DNA from: an uncultured Polaribacter sp.
GTDB taxonomy: Bacteria; Bacteroidota; Bacteroidia; Flavobacteriales; Flavobacteriaceae
Direction of reading: 5' to 3'
Assembly (NCBI RefSeq): GCF_947495205.1
Contig: NZ_CANLXV010000001.1
Coordinates: 248,001 to 312,000, forward strand
Length of the DNA: 64,000 nt
The notes under the pieces were generated by a model. That model was not told the DNA's origin. It searched no databases and saw nothing but the letters and a program-made list of their open reading frames with translations. Made by a program: the position numbers and the translations under genes. The stretch's first letter is position 1. Each line of letters opens with the position of its first letter. This document shows positions 1 through 8,851 of this stretch, in pieces.

Positions 1-242
1 ACGCCATATAAAATGGAAGTACTATTAAAGCCACGCAACTGTAAAGCAGATAAATATTCGGCTTTTTTTTCTTCAGAAACGTCTGGAATGCCGCCAATAC
101 AACAAGAAAATCCTTTGTCTTTTAACTGTTGATGAAATGTAATTCCAGATTTACCAGATTTTATGGCATTTGTAAAATCTTGCAAACCCACACCATTTGG
201 CGCCACAACTCCTAAACCTGTTATAACAACTCTTGTTTTCAA
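1..242 (-). CDS. Beta-ketoacyl-ACP synthase (partial, N-terminus)
   Basis: Only the first 80 codons are inside the window; the gene continues past the left edge. The N-terminus reads TRVVITGLGVVAPNG, the signature opening of thiolase-fold KAS I/II (FabB/FabF-type) condensing enzymes. The active-site Cys-His-His region lies outside the window. The only in-frame start is TTG at 242, because a TAA stop lies two codons upstream. It follows the FabZ-like dehydratase by 47 bp on the same strand, so it probably extends or primes the acyl chain used by the type III polyketide synthase operon upstream. The family is clear; the pathway role is inferred from context. Confidence 0.88.
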   Translation of the reverse strand, partial: MKTRVVITGLGVVAPNGVGLQDFTNAIKSGKSGITFHQQLKDKGFSCCIGGIPDVSEEKKAEYLSALQLRGFNSTSILYG

Positions 243-289
243 TTTTTAAATATTTTTAGATACAGAAATTACAAAGCTTACTTTTTACT

Positions 290-775
290 TCACTTTTTAT
301 TTTTAAAATTTTCCCTTTGGGAAATGTCCTGAAAGGACAATGGGATAATCATTCCAGAAATTTCTCCTCTACAAACCAATTCATTTTCAGCATTCATCAT
401 TTTTACTTTGCATTTTAATTTGTTAAATCTAAAATACACTTTTTCAGAAATTACGGTTACTTTCTCACCTGGTAAAACTGTTTTATAAAAATCTACTTGA
501 TTAGAGGTTAAAGCAATTTGTGGTTTTACTTCGGATGAAATTTCATCCTTTAGTAAAAAAATGCCCAAACAAACCACACCAATTTGCGCCATAGTTTCTG
601 TTAAAATTACACCTGGTGTAATTGAATTTTCTTTAAAATGCCCTTTGTAAAAAAATTCGTTTTGTTTAAATGTATAGTTTCCTGTAATTCCGTTTTCTGA
701 AATTGCTGTAAGCTCATCAACAAACAAAAAAGGTGATGTATAAGGTAAGCACTTTATAATTTCTGCTGGTTTCAT
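290..775 (-). CDS. FabZ/FabA-like 3-hydroxyacyl-ACP dehydratase
   Basis: A 161-residue hot-dog-fold protein. It has the FabZ-type GHF motif (His46), followed by PGVILTETMAQ (Glu60), the usual His/Glu dehydratase pair. It would dehydrate a 3-hydroxyacyl thioester. The ATG at 775 is preferred; a longer frame begins at 799, but that ATG lies inside a palindromic repeat belonging to the neighbouring RAYT element, so the longer form would be an accident of the insertion. It sits between a type III polyketide synthase and a ketoacyl-ACP synthase on the same strand. A dedicated acyl-chain-making role is more likely than housekeeping FabZ, which is usually found with lpx genes. Confidence 0.85.
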   Translation of the reverse strand: MKPAEIIKCLPYTSPFLFVDELTAISENGITGNYTFKQNEFFYKGHFKENSITPGVILTETMAQIGVVCLGIFLLKDEISSEVKPQIALTSNQVDFYKTVLPGEKVTVISEKVYFRFNKLKCKVKMMNAENELVCRGEISGMIIPLSFQDISQRENFKNKK

Positions 776-790
776 TTTGTTCTTTTTAAC

Positions 791-823
791 AGACCTCATA
801 GGTTTTAAAAACCTGTGAGGTCT
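791..823. repeat. REP-like palindrome, copy 1 (flanks RAYT)
   Basis: A 33-bp near-perfect palindrome with arms AGACCTCATAGGTTTT and AAAACCTGTGAGGTCT. Only one arm position is mismatched (T against G, a wobble pair in RNA). It lies 10 bp from the stop codon of the RAYT gene. A second copy stands at the other end of that gene, as expected for REP sequences mobilised by RAYT enzymes. Confidence 0.85.
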
Positions 824-833
824 TGTTTTAGAA

Positions 834-1394
834 TTATTCTAAAGTTAATAATTCTAAAATAATTACTTCTTTAATTTTATGAGAATCAATAAAATTTTGT
901 TTGTCTTCAAAAATATTTATAACCTCTTCTCTTAATAAACTTGTAGGTTTACTTGATAAAATTGAATAATACGAAGAATGTTTATACTTCCTAAAATTAT
1001 CAACAAAATTATGATGTGTTGGATTTAAATGAATATATAAAACCAAATTCTTTAAATATTCTTCATTATCTATCTTAACTCTAGAAAACCGGTCTTTAAA
1101 TAAACTCCCACTTCTACCGTACTTTTTATTAATACTTTTAGAATATGCGTTAAACAAATTAGAAAAAGATTGAGAGATTTCTTTTGATAAAACTCTTTCT
1201 TTAGTTTTTATGATAAAATGAAAATGATTTTTTAACAAACAATACACTAAAATATCAGAAGTTTTGGAAAGGTGTTTTTTTACCAACTTTAAAAAATAAT
1301 TATAATTCTGTTCTTCAATAAAGATGTTTTCTTTATTGTTTCCACAATTATAAATGTGATAAAAAGAGTCTTCGACTAAAACTTCGTATTTCAT
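834..1394 (-). mobile_element. REP-associated tyrosine transposase (RAYT, Y1 HUH family)
   Basis: A 186-residue Y1-type single-strand transposase. The N-terminal strand is FYHIYNCGNNKENIF, the HUH metal-binding motif is CLLKNHFHFII (His57, His59), and the C-terminal block is GSLFKDRF followed by LVLYIHLNP, whose Tyr120 is the probable nucleophile. These are the conserved blocks of TnpA-REP/RAYT proteins. ATG 1394 (MKYEVLV) is preferred over ATG 1418, which lies in the flanking palindrome. The gene with its two palindromes is inserted between the type III polyketide synthase and dehydratase genes, in the same orientation, and looks intact. RAYTs are usually domesticated, single-copy and non-autonomous. 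Confidence 0.9.
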
Positions 1395-1409
1395 AAAAAT
1401 TCCTTTTTC

Positions 1410-1443
1410 AGACTTCATAGGTTTTAAAAAACCTGTAAGGTCT
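1410..1443. repeat. REP-like palindrome, copy 2 (flanks RAYT)
   Basis: A second, slightly diverged copy of the palindrome seen at 791-823, in the same orientation, with arms AGACTTCATAGGTTTT and AAAACCTGTAAGGTCT. It overlaps the extreme 5' end of the longest RAYT reading frame and lies 4 bp from the polyketide synthase stop codon. Together the two copies delimit the mobile unit at about 791-1443. Confidence 0.85.
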
Positions 1444-1446
1444 AAA

Positions 1447-2499
1447 TTACCATTCTAACAAAACGCGTTGTGCAGAAAAACCTGGCCCAAAACTTAGCAT
1501 TATTCCACGTTCTCCTTTTTCCGGATTTCTATCCATAAAACGCTCTAAAACATACAATACAGTTGCACTAGACATATTGCCATACAAACGCAAAACTTCT
1601 TTTGTGTCTTTTATATTTTTACCTAATTTACCAAATAAATCTTCTACAGTTTGTACAATTTTTTTACCTCCTGGATGAAAAATTAAATGATCTATATCTT
1701 TAATAGTTAGCTTGTTTTTTTCTAAAAACGGATGAATAATATTTGGAAAGTGTTCTGCAATTTTTTGGGGTACTTCTTTATCTAGTATCATTTGCAAACC
1801 TGTGTTTACCAAATTAAAACCCATCATTTTAGTGGCATCATAAAAATGATACATTTCTTCATCTATAATTTTTGGCCCTTCATCTTCATTATAAGAAGAG
1901 AGAATTACGCTAGAAGCACCATCACCAAAAATGGCGGCGCTTACAATGTTTGTCATAGAAAAATCATCTAATTGAAATGTTGCTGTGGGTGCCTCTACTG
2001 CAACTACAGCTGCTCTTTTATTAGGATTTGCTTTTAAGAAATTTTTTGCATAAATAATACCAGAAACACCAGCTGCACAACCCATTTCTGTAACTGGTAA
2101 ACGTACAATGTTTTGTTTCATGCTTAATGCATTTATTAAATAAGCATCTACAGAAGGAATCATAATTCCTGTGCAACTTACGGTAATGATATAATCTATA
2201 TCTGTTGCTTTTAAATTGGCCTTTTCTAAGGATTTTGACAGCGATTTTTCAGCTAATTTTACAACTTCTCTCGCATAAATATCGTTTTTTTCTTGAAAAG
2301 ATGTGGCCATAAAAACTTCTTCAGGGTCCATGATAGAATAGCGTTTGTCTACTGCTGCACCTTCAAAAAGTTTAATTACTTTTCTTTTAAAACGTGTTTC
2401 CTGCCCTTGCATCCACATTTCTACAAACGGAATAATATCTTTAGTTTCTCTATAATATTCTGGCAATTGTTTTGCTACAGCTGTTATTTTTACACTCAT
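1447..2499 (-). CDS. Type III polyketide synthase (chalcone synthase-like)
   Basis: A 350-residue thiolase-fold condensing enzyme with the complete type III PKS triad: Cys141 in EMGCAAGVSG, His275 in IFHPGGKK and Asn308 in YGNMSSAT. The length is normal for the family. It would condense an acyl-CoA or acyl-ACP starter with malonyl-CoA units to make an alkylpyrone or alkylresorcinol-type product. The upstream genes for a methyltransferase and an FAD oxidoreductase, and the downstream dehydratase and ketoacyl synthase genes, all share its strand. The arrangement recalls the Streptomyces srsABC phenolic-lipid operon (type III PKS, methyltransferase, flavoprotein). The product here is unknown. 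Confidence 0.93.
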   Translation of the reverse strand: MSVKITAVAKQLPEYYRETKDIIPFVEMWMQGQETRFKRKVIKLFEGAAVDKRYSIMDPEEVFMATSFQEKNDIYAREVVKLAEKSLSKSLEKANLKATDIDYIITVSCTGIMIPSVDAYLINALSMKQNIVRLPVTEMGCAAGVSGIIYAKNFLKANPNKRAAVVAVEAPTATFQLDDFSMTNIVSAAIFGDGASSVILSSYNEDEGPKIIDEEMYHFYDATKMMGFNLVNTGLQMILDKEVPQKIAEHFPNIIHPFLEKNKLTIKDIDHLIFHPGGKKIVQTVEDLFGKLGKNIKDTKEVLRLYGNMSSATVLYVLERFMDRNPEKGERGIMLSFGPGFSAQRVLLEW

Positions 2500-2575
2500 A
2501 TGTTTTCTCTATATTTTAGCATAACTTTAAAAGTTCTTAAAAGAATATTTTTATAGTTTTCTAAATTCTGTCTGT

Positions 2576-3313
2576 TTACATTTTTTGCTTTTTAAGCGTC
2601 CAACTCCAACGAAATGCCCATTTCCAAGCAATTTCTACTGCTTTAATATTAGGTTGCGTTTGTTTTAGTTGATTAGACATTGCTTCTAAATCTTGCTTTT
2701 TAAATCCTCTTAAAACAGAAACCAAACCGTCATGAATAATCATTTTATTGCTTATAAAAACAGCTAATAATTTAAATAAATAGTACGCCATTTTATGCCT
2801 GTGTAAATCGTTTACAATTATGGCTATTTTTGTTTGTTTTAAAGTATTTTCTAAAAAAGAAACCAAAGGTTTTTCTTTAAAATGATGAAAAAACAAGGTG
2901 GCTAAAACAATATCAAACTGTTGTTTTTTAAAATCATCAGAAAAAATATCTTGTATTTTAAAAGACAATTCTGGAAAATCTGTAGATAATTCATTGGCAT
3001 ATGCAATTGCTGTTGGGTTTGCGTCTAAACCAATCAACTTAAATTTATACCCTTTTTTTCTGCCAAATTTTGCAACATCACGTAAAATGTCTCCATGCCC
3101 ACAACCTAAATCTACAATGGTAATTTCTTTTTCTTTTGGATGCTTTTTTAAAACTGCTTTTACTGCATTTACAGTAACTAAATTACCGCCTAACCAACGA
3201 TTTATATTTTCTAATTTATCTAAAACATCGCGCAGCAAATTGCCACCAATAGAAAAATCATCCATCATTTCTTCTTGGTCAGATCTTTTGGAAGTGTCTA
3301 CTAAAAAAGCCAT
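2576..3313 (-). CDS. Class I SAM-dependent methyltransferase of the polyketide operon
   Basis: A 245-residue Rossmann-fold methyltransferase with motif I VDLGCGHGD at residues 68-76 and an acidic loop GLDANPTAIAYA. Its start overlaps the stop of the upstream FAD oxidoreductase by one base (TAATG), which shows translational coupling. It is 76 bp upstream of the type III polyketide synthase. It probably methylates the polyketide product (O- or C-methylation), as in other type III PKS operons; the substrate cannot be read from the sequence. Confidence 0.88.
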   Translation of the reverse strand: MAFLVDTSKRSDQEEMMDDFSIGGNLLRDVLDKLENINRWLGGNLVTVNAVKAVLKKHPKEKEITIVDLGCGHGDILRDVAKFGRKKGYKFKLIGLDANPTAIAYANELSTDFPELSFKIQDIFSDDFKKQQFDIVLATLFFHHFKEKPLVSFLENTLKQTKIAIIVNDLHRHKMAYYLFKLLAVFISNKMIIHDGLVSVLRGFKKQDLEAMSNQLKQTQPNIKAVEIAWKWAFRWSWTLKKQKM

Positions 3314-4440
3314 TATATTTTCATGGGTTTACCGTGGGTTTGTTTTATAATTAGCGGTAACAAAAATGGAAGTTTTTTTAAAACTTGTAATAAAAAGGAA
3401 GCTATGTTATCTTTTCTAAACAACATGGCTATAAAATGCCCAGTTTTTAAGCGCAAACTAAATTTTTTGTTCCACTGTCTAATATATTGTTTTTCTAGCA
3501 TTTTTCTATCTTTAACTTTTCCGTTTAAATAATTTAGAATCAATTTAGATGCTATTTGTGAAGATTGTACGGCCATACTCATTCCATTTCCACAAAGTGG
3601 ATGAATCATACCTGCAGCATCACCAGACATTAAAATATGGTTTTCTACAGGTTTTTTAGTGGCAAAAGAAATTTGACTGATAGAAAGCGGTTGCTCCCAA
3701 TTGGGTTGGGAATTCTTAAATATTTCTTTTAAAAATTGGTTTTTAAAAACCACTTGTTCTTGAAAATCTGCAATATTTTTATATTTTTTAAATGCTGAAA
3801 AACTAGTGATATAACACAAATTAATTGCATTGTTTTCTACTTTAGACACCCCACAATAACCGCCTTTAAAATTATGAAGTGCTACTAAATTTTGCTTAAA
3901 ATTACCTTTAACATGTATTTTTACACCTAAATATGGCGATTTTTTTTTGATAAAATCACGGTTCATTTTAACATCAAGTACACTTCGTTTCCCAAAAGAA
4001 CCAATTGCTATTTTTGCTTTAAAATAATTATTTTCTTTGGTTTCAACTGTAAAGCAATCATCTTTAAAACTTATATCTACAACGGTATCTTGTAAAATGG
4101 TTACTCCGTTTAATTGGGCTTTTTTATACAATTCTAAATCTAAAGTATACCGTGAAATACCAAAACCACCCAAAGGTAATTTTGCTGCAATTACTTTGTT
4201 TTTTGTGGTTGATAGTTGGAATTCATCAATTTTTACAGCGCCAAATTCAAACGGATTTACGTCTAGAAAATCTAAATAAGGTAAAACTTCATTAGAAATA
4301 TATTCACCACAAACTTTATGTTTTGGGTAGCTGTTTTTTTCTATCAATAAAACTTTTTTGCCAAATTTAGAAAGGTGAATTGCATTGCATAAACCCGCTA
4401 AACCACCGCCAATTATTACTATGTCTAAATTTGTATTCAT
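3313..4440 (-). CDS. FAD-dependent oxidoreductase (geranylgeranyl reductase/hydroxylase-like)
   Basis: A 375-residue flavoprotein. The N-terminal dinucleotide fold is IVIIGGGLAGLCNA with the acidic residue LLIEK some 20 residues later. A second FAD motif, MSGDAAGMIHPLCGNGM (271-287), is typical of aromatic hydroxylase and geranylgeranyl reductase-like proteins. It is first in the operon and overlaps the methyltransferase by one base. A role as hydroxylase or tailoring oxidase of the polyketide is inferred from the operon. About 180 bp of featureless A+T-rich DNA separates it from dinB. Confidence 0.88.
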   Translation of the reverse strand: MNTNLDIVIIGGGLAGLCNAIHLSKFGKKVLLIEKNSYPKHKVCGEYISNEVLPYLDFLDVNPFEFGAVKIDEFQLSTTKNKVIAAKLPLGGFGISRYTLDLELYKKAQLNGVTILQDTVVDISFKDDCFTVETKENNYFKAKIAIGSFGKRSVLDVKMNRDFIKKKSPYLGVKIHVKGNFKQNLVALHNFKGGYCGVSKVENNAINLCYITSFSAFKKYKNIADFQEQVVFKNQFLKEIFKNSQPNWEQPLSISQISFATKKPVENHILMSGDAAGMIHPLCGNGMSMAVQSSQIASKLILNYLNGKVKDRKMLEKQYIRQWNKKFSLRLKTGHFIAMLFRKDNIASFLLQVLKKLPFLLPLIIKQTHGKPMKI

Positions 4441-4620
4441 TCTTTTTTATAATTTTTAAAAGCAACTATAAATGCATTCCTAAAGTTTTAATTATTAAAT
4501 TGATGTATAAAGTGTTTATACTTTAGTTTTTTGGTGTTATTTTTATTTTTGTAATACTTTTATAAAGAGCAATTGCATAAATTTTATACCAAGAATTGAA
4601 TATTATAAAACTTAGGTGTT

Positions 4621-5706
4621 TTAAAACTCAAACTGTAATTGTACCCAAAAAGGATCTTTAATTTCTGTATTTAAATTGCCAAAAGATAAGCCTAAAAGAC
4701 GCACAGAATTTACTAATTTCTCTTGATACAATAAGGCTTTTACCACCGGAAAAAACTCCTTTTTAGTTTGCATAAAATGTGGCTTGGTTTTGCTTCTTGT
4801 TTGTTGTGTAAAATCTGAATACTTTATTTTTAGCGTAATTGTTTTTCCTTTGGTATTATTCTTTAACATTCTTTTCTCCAATTCATCTGCAATCTTATCT
4901 AACTTTTCTATCATAAAAATTTCTGATGATAAGTTTTCACTAAAAGTGCGTTCTGCAGCTAAAGATTTTCGAATTCTATTAGGCTTAACAGCGCTGTTAT
5001 GAATTCCGCGCACAATATTGTAATAATGTGCACCAGATTTACCAAATAATTTTACCAATTCTTCTAATGATTTTTGCTTTAAATCATTCCCCACAAAAAT
5101 ACCTAAGTTGTACATTTTTGCTGCAGTAACTTTACCAACTCCGTAAAATTTATTTATGGGTAATTCTTCTAAAAAGGTAATTACCTCATCTGGATGTACC
5201 GTTTTTTGACCATTGGGTTTGTTAATATCAGAAGCTACTTTTGCAATAAATTTATTGATAGAAATGCCTGCAGACGCACGTAAACCTATTTCCTCAAAAA
5301 TTCTTTGACGAATTTCTCTAGCAATAGCATTTGCAGACGGATTTCCTTTTTTATTTTGGGTAACATCTAAATATGCCTCGTCTAAAGAGAGTGGTTCTAC
5401 CAAATCTGTATAGTCGAAAAAAATTGCTCTAATCTGTGCAGAAAGTTCTTTATATCTGGCAAAATCTGAATTTACAAAAATTATATGTGGGCATTTTTGC
5501 TTTGCCAAAACATTGCTCATGGCAGATTTTACGCCAAATTTACGCGCTTCATAACTTGCTGCAGAAACCACACCTCTATCTCCACCACCACCAACTGCAA
5601 TGGCTTTTCCCCGTAATTCTGGATTGTCTAATGCTGCTACAGACGCATAAAAAGCGTCCATATCTACATGAATTATCTTCCTATGTTGCTTATTTTGAAG
5701 TTCCAC
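4621..5706 (-). CDS. dinB: DNA polymerase IV (Y-family translesion polymerase)
   Basis: A 361-residue Y-family polymerase, full length. Catalytic acidic residues are visible in HVDMDAFYASV (Asp15, Asp17) and SLDEAYLDV (Asp109, Glu110). The helix-hairpin-helix segment FYGVGKVTAAKMYNLGI and a C-terminal little-finger domain follow. It performs error-prone synthesis across damaged templates. No LexA-like operator was identified upstream. It lacks a recognisable C-terminal beta-clamp motif by eye, which I could not confirm. Confidence 0.96.
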   Translation of the reverse strand: MELQNKQHRKIIHVDMDAFYASVAALDNPELRGKAIAVGGGGDRGVVSAASYEARKFGVKSAMSNVLAKQKCPHIIFVNSDFARYKELSAQIRAIFFDYTDLVEPLSLDEAYLDVTQNKKGNPSANAIAREIRQRIFEEIGLRASAGISINKFIAKVASDINKPNGQKTVHPDEVITFLEELPINKFYGVGKVTAAKMYNLGIFVGNDLKQKSLEELVKLFGKSGAHYYNIVRGIHNSAVKPNRIRKSLAAERTFSENLSSEIFMIEKLDKIADELEKRMLKNNTKGKTITLKIKYSDFTQQTRSKTKPHFMQTKKEFFPVVKALLYQEKLVNSVRLLGLSFGNLNTEIKDPFWVQLQFEF

Positions 5707-5794
5707 AATATAAAATTACGATTAAAATTAACTTTTTATTAAAGCTATTTTGTTAAATTTTAAATATTTTTATTCTTTAAACATTATTTACCTA

Positions 5795-8700
5795 ATGTTT
5801 ATCCGAAAAAACATTTTTTTAGTTTTCATGTTTTTTAATTTTTCTCTTAGCTGTTTTTCACAAACAGAATTTATTACTACATGGAGAACTACAACTGCAA
5901 ATGAATCAATCGAAATCCCAACTACTGGAGGTGGTTATTCTTATAATGTAAATTGGGGAGATGGAAGTATAGATACCACAACTTATACTGGTAATGCAAG
6001 TCATATTTACACAACTGCAGGTACTTATACTGTAACAATTTCTGGTAATTTTAGAAGAATCTTTTTTGATGGCTCAACATCTGGAACTGCTCCAAATAGA
6101 GATAAAATTTTATCTATAGAACAATGGGGTTCTGGACGTGTATGGACTAGTATGTTTAAAGCTTTTGAAGGTTGTTCTAACTTGGTAAACAATGCGTTAG
6201 ACATACCTGATTTATCTTCTGCAACTTCTTTAGGGAGAATGTTTAGAGACGCAACTTCTATTGGTGATGTAACTGAAACAGGAAATTGGAATTGGGACAC
6301 AAGCAACATAAACAGTATGAATAGTTTGTTTAATGGAGCTACCTCTTTTAATAAAGATATTAGTGGTTGGGATACTAGTTCCGTTACTTCTATGGGAGCA
6401 ATGTTTAAAGATGCTATTGCTTTTAATCAAAATATAGGAGGTTGGGTAACAACTTCTGTTACACAAATGAATAGCATGTTTGCTGGAGCAACTATTTTTA
6501 ATCAAAATATAAATGGTTGGGATGTTTCTTCTGTTACCACAATGTCTACTATGTTTAGAGATGCAGTTGCTTTTAATCAAAATTTAAACAGTTGGACAAC
6601 TACAAGTTTAACTGTTATTAGCAACATGTTTAGAGATGCAACTAGTTTTAATGGTAATGTAAACTCTTGGAATGTATCTGGCGTTACAACAATGGCAAAT
6701 ACTTTTTATGGTGCCACCTCTTTTAACCAAGATTTAAATAGTTGGACGCCAACTTCTGCAAGTAATATGGCAAACATGTTTAGAGAAGCTAGCTCTTTTA
6801 ATGGAAATATTAGTTCTTGGAATGTATCTTCTGTAACAAACATGAGTTCTATGTTTAGAGACGCAACTATTTTTAATAACAATATTAGTAGCTGGACCCC
6901 TATAATGGTAACTTCTATGGCAGCTATGTTTAGAAATGCAGATGCTTTTAACCAAGATATTGGCGGGTGGAATGTGTCTTCTGTAACAAATATGGGTGCA
7001 ATGTTTAGAAATGTAGATTCTTTTGACCAAAATATAGGAGTTTGGGACGTTTCTAATGTTACTAATTTTGGAAATATGTTTAACGGAAGCAAACTTTCAA
7101 CAAAAAATTACAACGCACTTTTAATTGGTTGGAATGCACAAAGTCTTCAACCAAACGAAAATTTTCACGCAGGTACTTCTACCTATTGTTCTCCTGCAGC
7201 AATTGCTGCAAGAGCAAATATGATTGCTTCTGATGGTTGGAATTTTAATGGTGCAGACACACAGGTAACTACTTTTGTTTGGAATGGAAATTCAAATACA
7301 GATTTTAATACACAAAGCAACTGGCAAGATGGTTTTGATGATACTTGCGTAATAGACATTTCAATTCCTGTTACTTCTAATGATCCAATAATTGATACTA
7401 GCACAAGCGTACCTTCTAATAATTTAACCATAGATTCTGGTGCAACATTAACCATTAATGGCGCTCTAACAGTAAATACAAACCTAACCACAAATAATGG
7501 TTTAACTCTAAATTCTGGAAGTTCTATTATTGTGAATGGTACCTCTACTGGAAATTTAACTTACAAGAGAAATTTACCTAATGGTTTTGTGTACTACAAT
7601 ACTGCATCTCCTGTTTTAGGGGAAACTGTAGAAAATTTTATAGCCACCAACAATCCAAGATTAGGTAGTTCTGGAAATGTTGGTTTGTATTATTACAATA
7701 ATAATGGTGGTGGTTTTGCAGGTACTGGCTATATTTTCTATACGCCAACTTCTACAGGTACCATAAATTCTGGGCAAGGTTATGGCGTACAATTAGCAAG
7801 CGGATCAGATATTTCCTTTACAGGTACAATGCCAGTTGTAGATGCTTCTATTACAATTGGAACTGGTAGTTTAGACAACTTTGCTTTAGTTGGCAATCCT
7901 TTTCCTTCTTACTTACCAATTAATGATAATGCTGTAACTACAAACAACATTCTTACCAATAATACAGCTTTATTAAGTGAAGAAACTGCTTGGTTTTGGG
8001 ACAACACCATTAACGATTATGTTGCTATAAACAATGGTTCACCTGCTAGATATTTAGCTCCAGCACAAGGTTTTTTTGTAGAAGCTGCTTCTAGTGGTAG
8101 TTTTAATTTTTTAGAATCTTGGCAAGAACACCAAGCAACAGATGTGTTTAATAAAAGTACAGATGCTACTTTTAGAGTCTATTTAACATTAAAAAATAAC
8201 AGACAAGAAAAGAAATTAACAGAGATTTATTTTATAGCTAATAAAACAATTAATTTTGATAATGGTTATGATAGTTCTTCTTTTTCAGACGAAAATGCAA
8301 ACTTTTACCTGGCTTCAAAATTAGTAAACACAAAAGAAGATAAAAATCTAACCATACAAACGCTTCCTTTAAAAAATATAGAAAATACAAGTATTCCATT
8401 AGTTGTTAACGGACAGGGAAATCTTAGTTTTTCTATAGATTTTACAAACAAACCAAATGATATTTCTATTTTTATAGAAGATCGTTTATTAAATATTTTT
8501 AAAGAACTTAATTACAACCAAAATTACACTGTAAATGTTGGTGAATTTACAAAAGGTGCAAATCGTTTTTACTTACATACACAAAATAGAACATTAAGTG
8601 TTTTAAAGGATGAAATACAAAAAATAAATATCTATAAATCTGACAATAAAAATTTAATTATAAAAGGATTATCTGTTTCTAAAACAACATTTTCTCTTTT

Positions 8701-8851
8701 TGATATTCTTGGAAAACAATTAAGGAAAGAAGTTTTTACTCCACAAAACCCCAACAAAGAAGTTTCTTTATTAGGATTAAAAAAAGGAATCTATATAGCA
8801 AACTTAAAAACTGAAAGAGGAAGTATTTCTAAAAAAATTATTATAGATTGA
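5795..8851 (+). CDS. DUF285/BspA-like repeat surface protein with T9SS sorting domain
   Basis: A 1018-residue exported protein if it starts at ATG 5795 (signal peptide MFIRKNIFLVFMFFNFSLSC, cut near CFSQ). A longer frame to 5750 adds a tail without signal-peptide character. The domains in order are a PKD-like segment (YNVNWGDGS...GTYTVTISG), then about 13-14 DUF285 repeats of 23-25 residues at 6230-7090 with the pattern MFRDATSFN.NI..W..SSVT.M, a beta-rich region, and a C-terminal type A sorting domain ending KKGIYIANLKTERGSISKK. It is probably a T9SS-exported adhesin-like surface protein. Its 3' end overlaps the convergent hydrolase gene by 11 bp. Confidence 0.87.
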   Translation: MFIRKNIFLVFMFFNFSLSCFSQTEFITTWRTTTANESIEIPTTGGGYSYNVNWGDGSIDTTTYTGNASHIYTTAGTYTVTISGNFRRIFFDGSTSGTAPNRDKILSIEQWGSGRVWTSMFKAFEGCSNLVNNALDIPDLSSATSLGRMFRDATSIGDVTETGNWNWDTSNINSMNSLFNGATSFNKDISGWDTSSVTSMGAMFKDAIAFNQNIGGWVTTSVTQMNSMFAGATIFNQNINGWDVSSVTTMSTMFRDAVAFNQNLNSWTTTSLTVISNMFRDATSFNGNVNSWNVSGVTTMANTFYGATSFNQDLNSWTPTSASNMANMFREASSFNGNISSWNVSSVTNMSSMFRDATIFNNNISSWTPIMVTSMAAMFRNADAFNQDIGGWNVSSVTNMGAMFRNVDSFDQNIGVWDVSNVTNFGNMFNGSKLSTKNYNALLIGWNAQSLQPNENFHAGTSTYCSPAAIAARANMIASDGWNFNGADTQVTTFVWNGNSNTDFNTQSNWQDGFDDTCVIDISIPVTSNDPIIDTSTSVPSNNLTIDSGATLTINGALTVNTNLTTNNGLTLNSGSSIIVNGTSTGNLTYKRNLPNGFVYYNTASPVLGETVENFIATNNPRLGSSGNVGLYYYNNNGGGFAGTGYIFYTPTSTGTINSGQGYGVQLASGSDISFTGTMPVVDASITIGTGSLDNFALVGNPFPSYLPINDNAVTTNNILTNNTALLSEETAWFWDNTINDYVAINNGSPARYLAPAQGFFVEAASSGSFNFLESWQEHQATDVFNKSTDATFRVYLTLKNNRQEKKLTEIYFIANKTINFDNGYDSSSFSDENANFYLASKLVNTKEDKNLTIQTLPLKNIENTSIPLVVNGQGNLSFSIDFTNKPNDISIFIEDRLLNIFKELNYNQNYTVNVGEFTKGANRFYLHTQNRTLSVLKDEIQKINIYKSDNKNLIIKGLSVSKTTFSLFDILGKQLRKEVFTPQNPNKEVSLLGLKKGIYIANLKTERGSISKKIIID

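Noticed and set aside
6025..7092. Several minus-strand reading frames inside the DUF285 gene
   Set aside because: They follow the 72-75 bp repeat periodicity of the plus-strand gene and encode low-complexity sequence; the plus-strand protein has a signal peptide, domains and a sorting tail.
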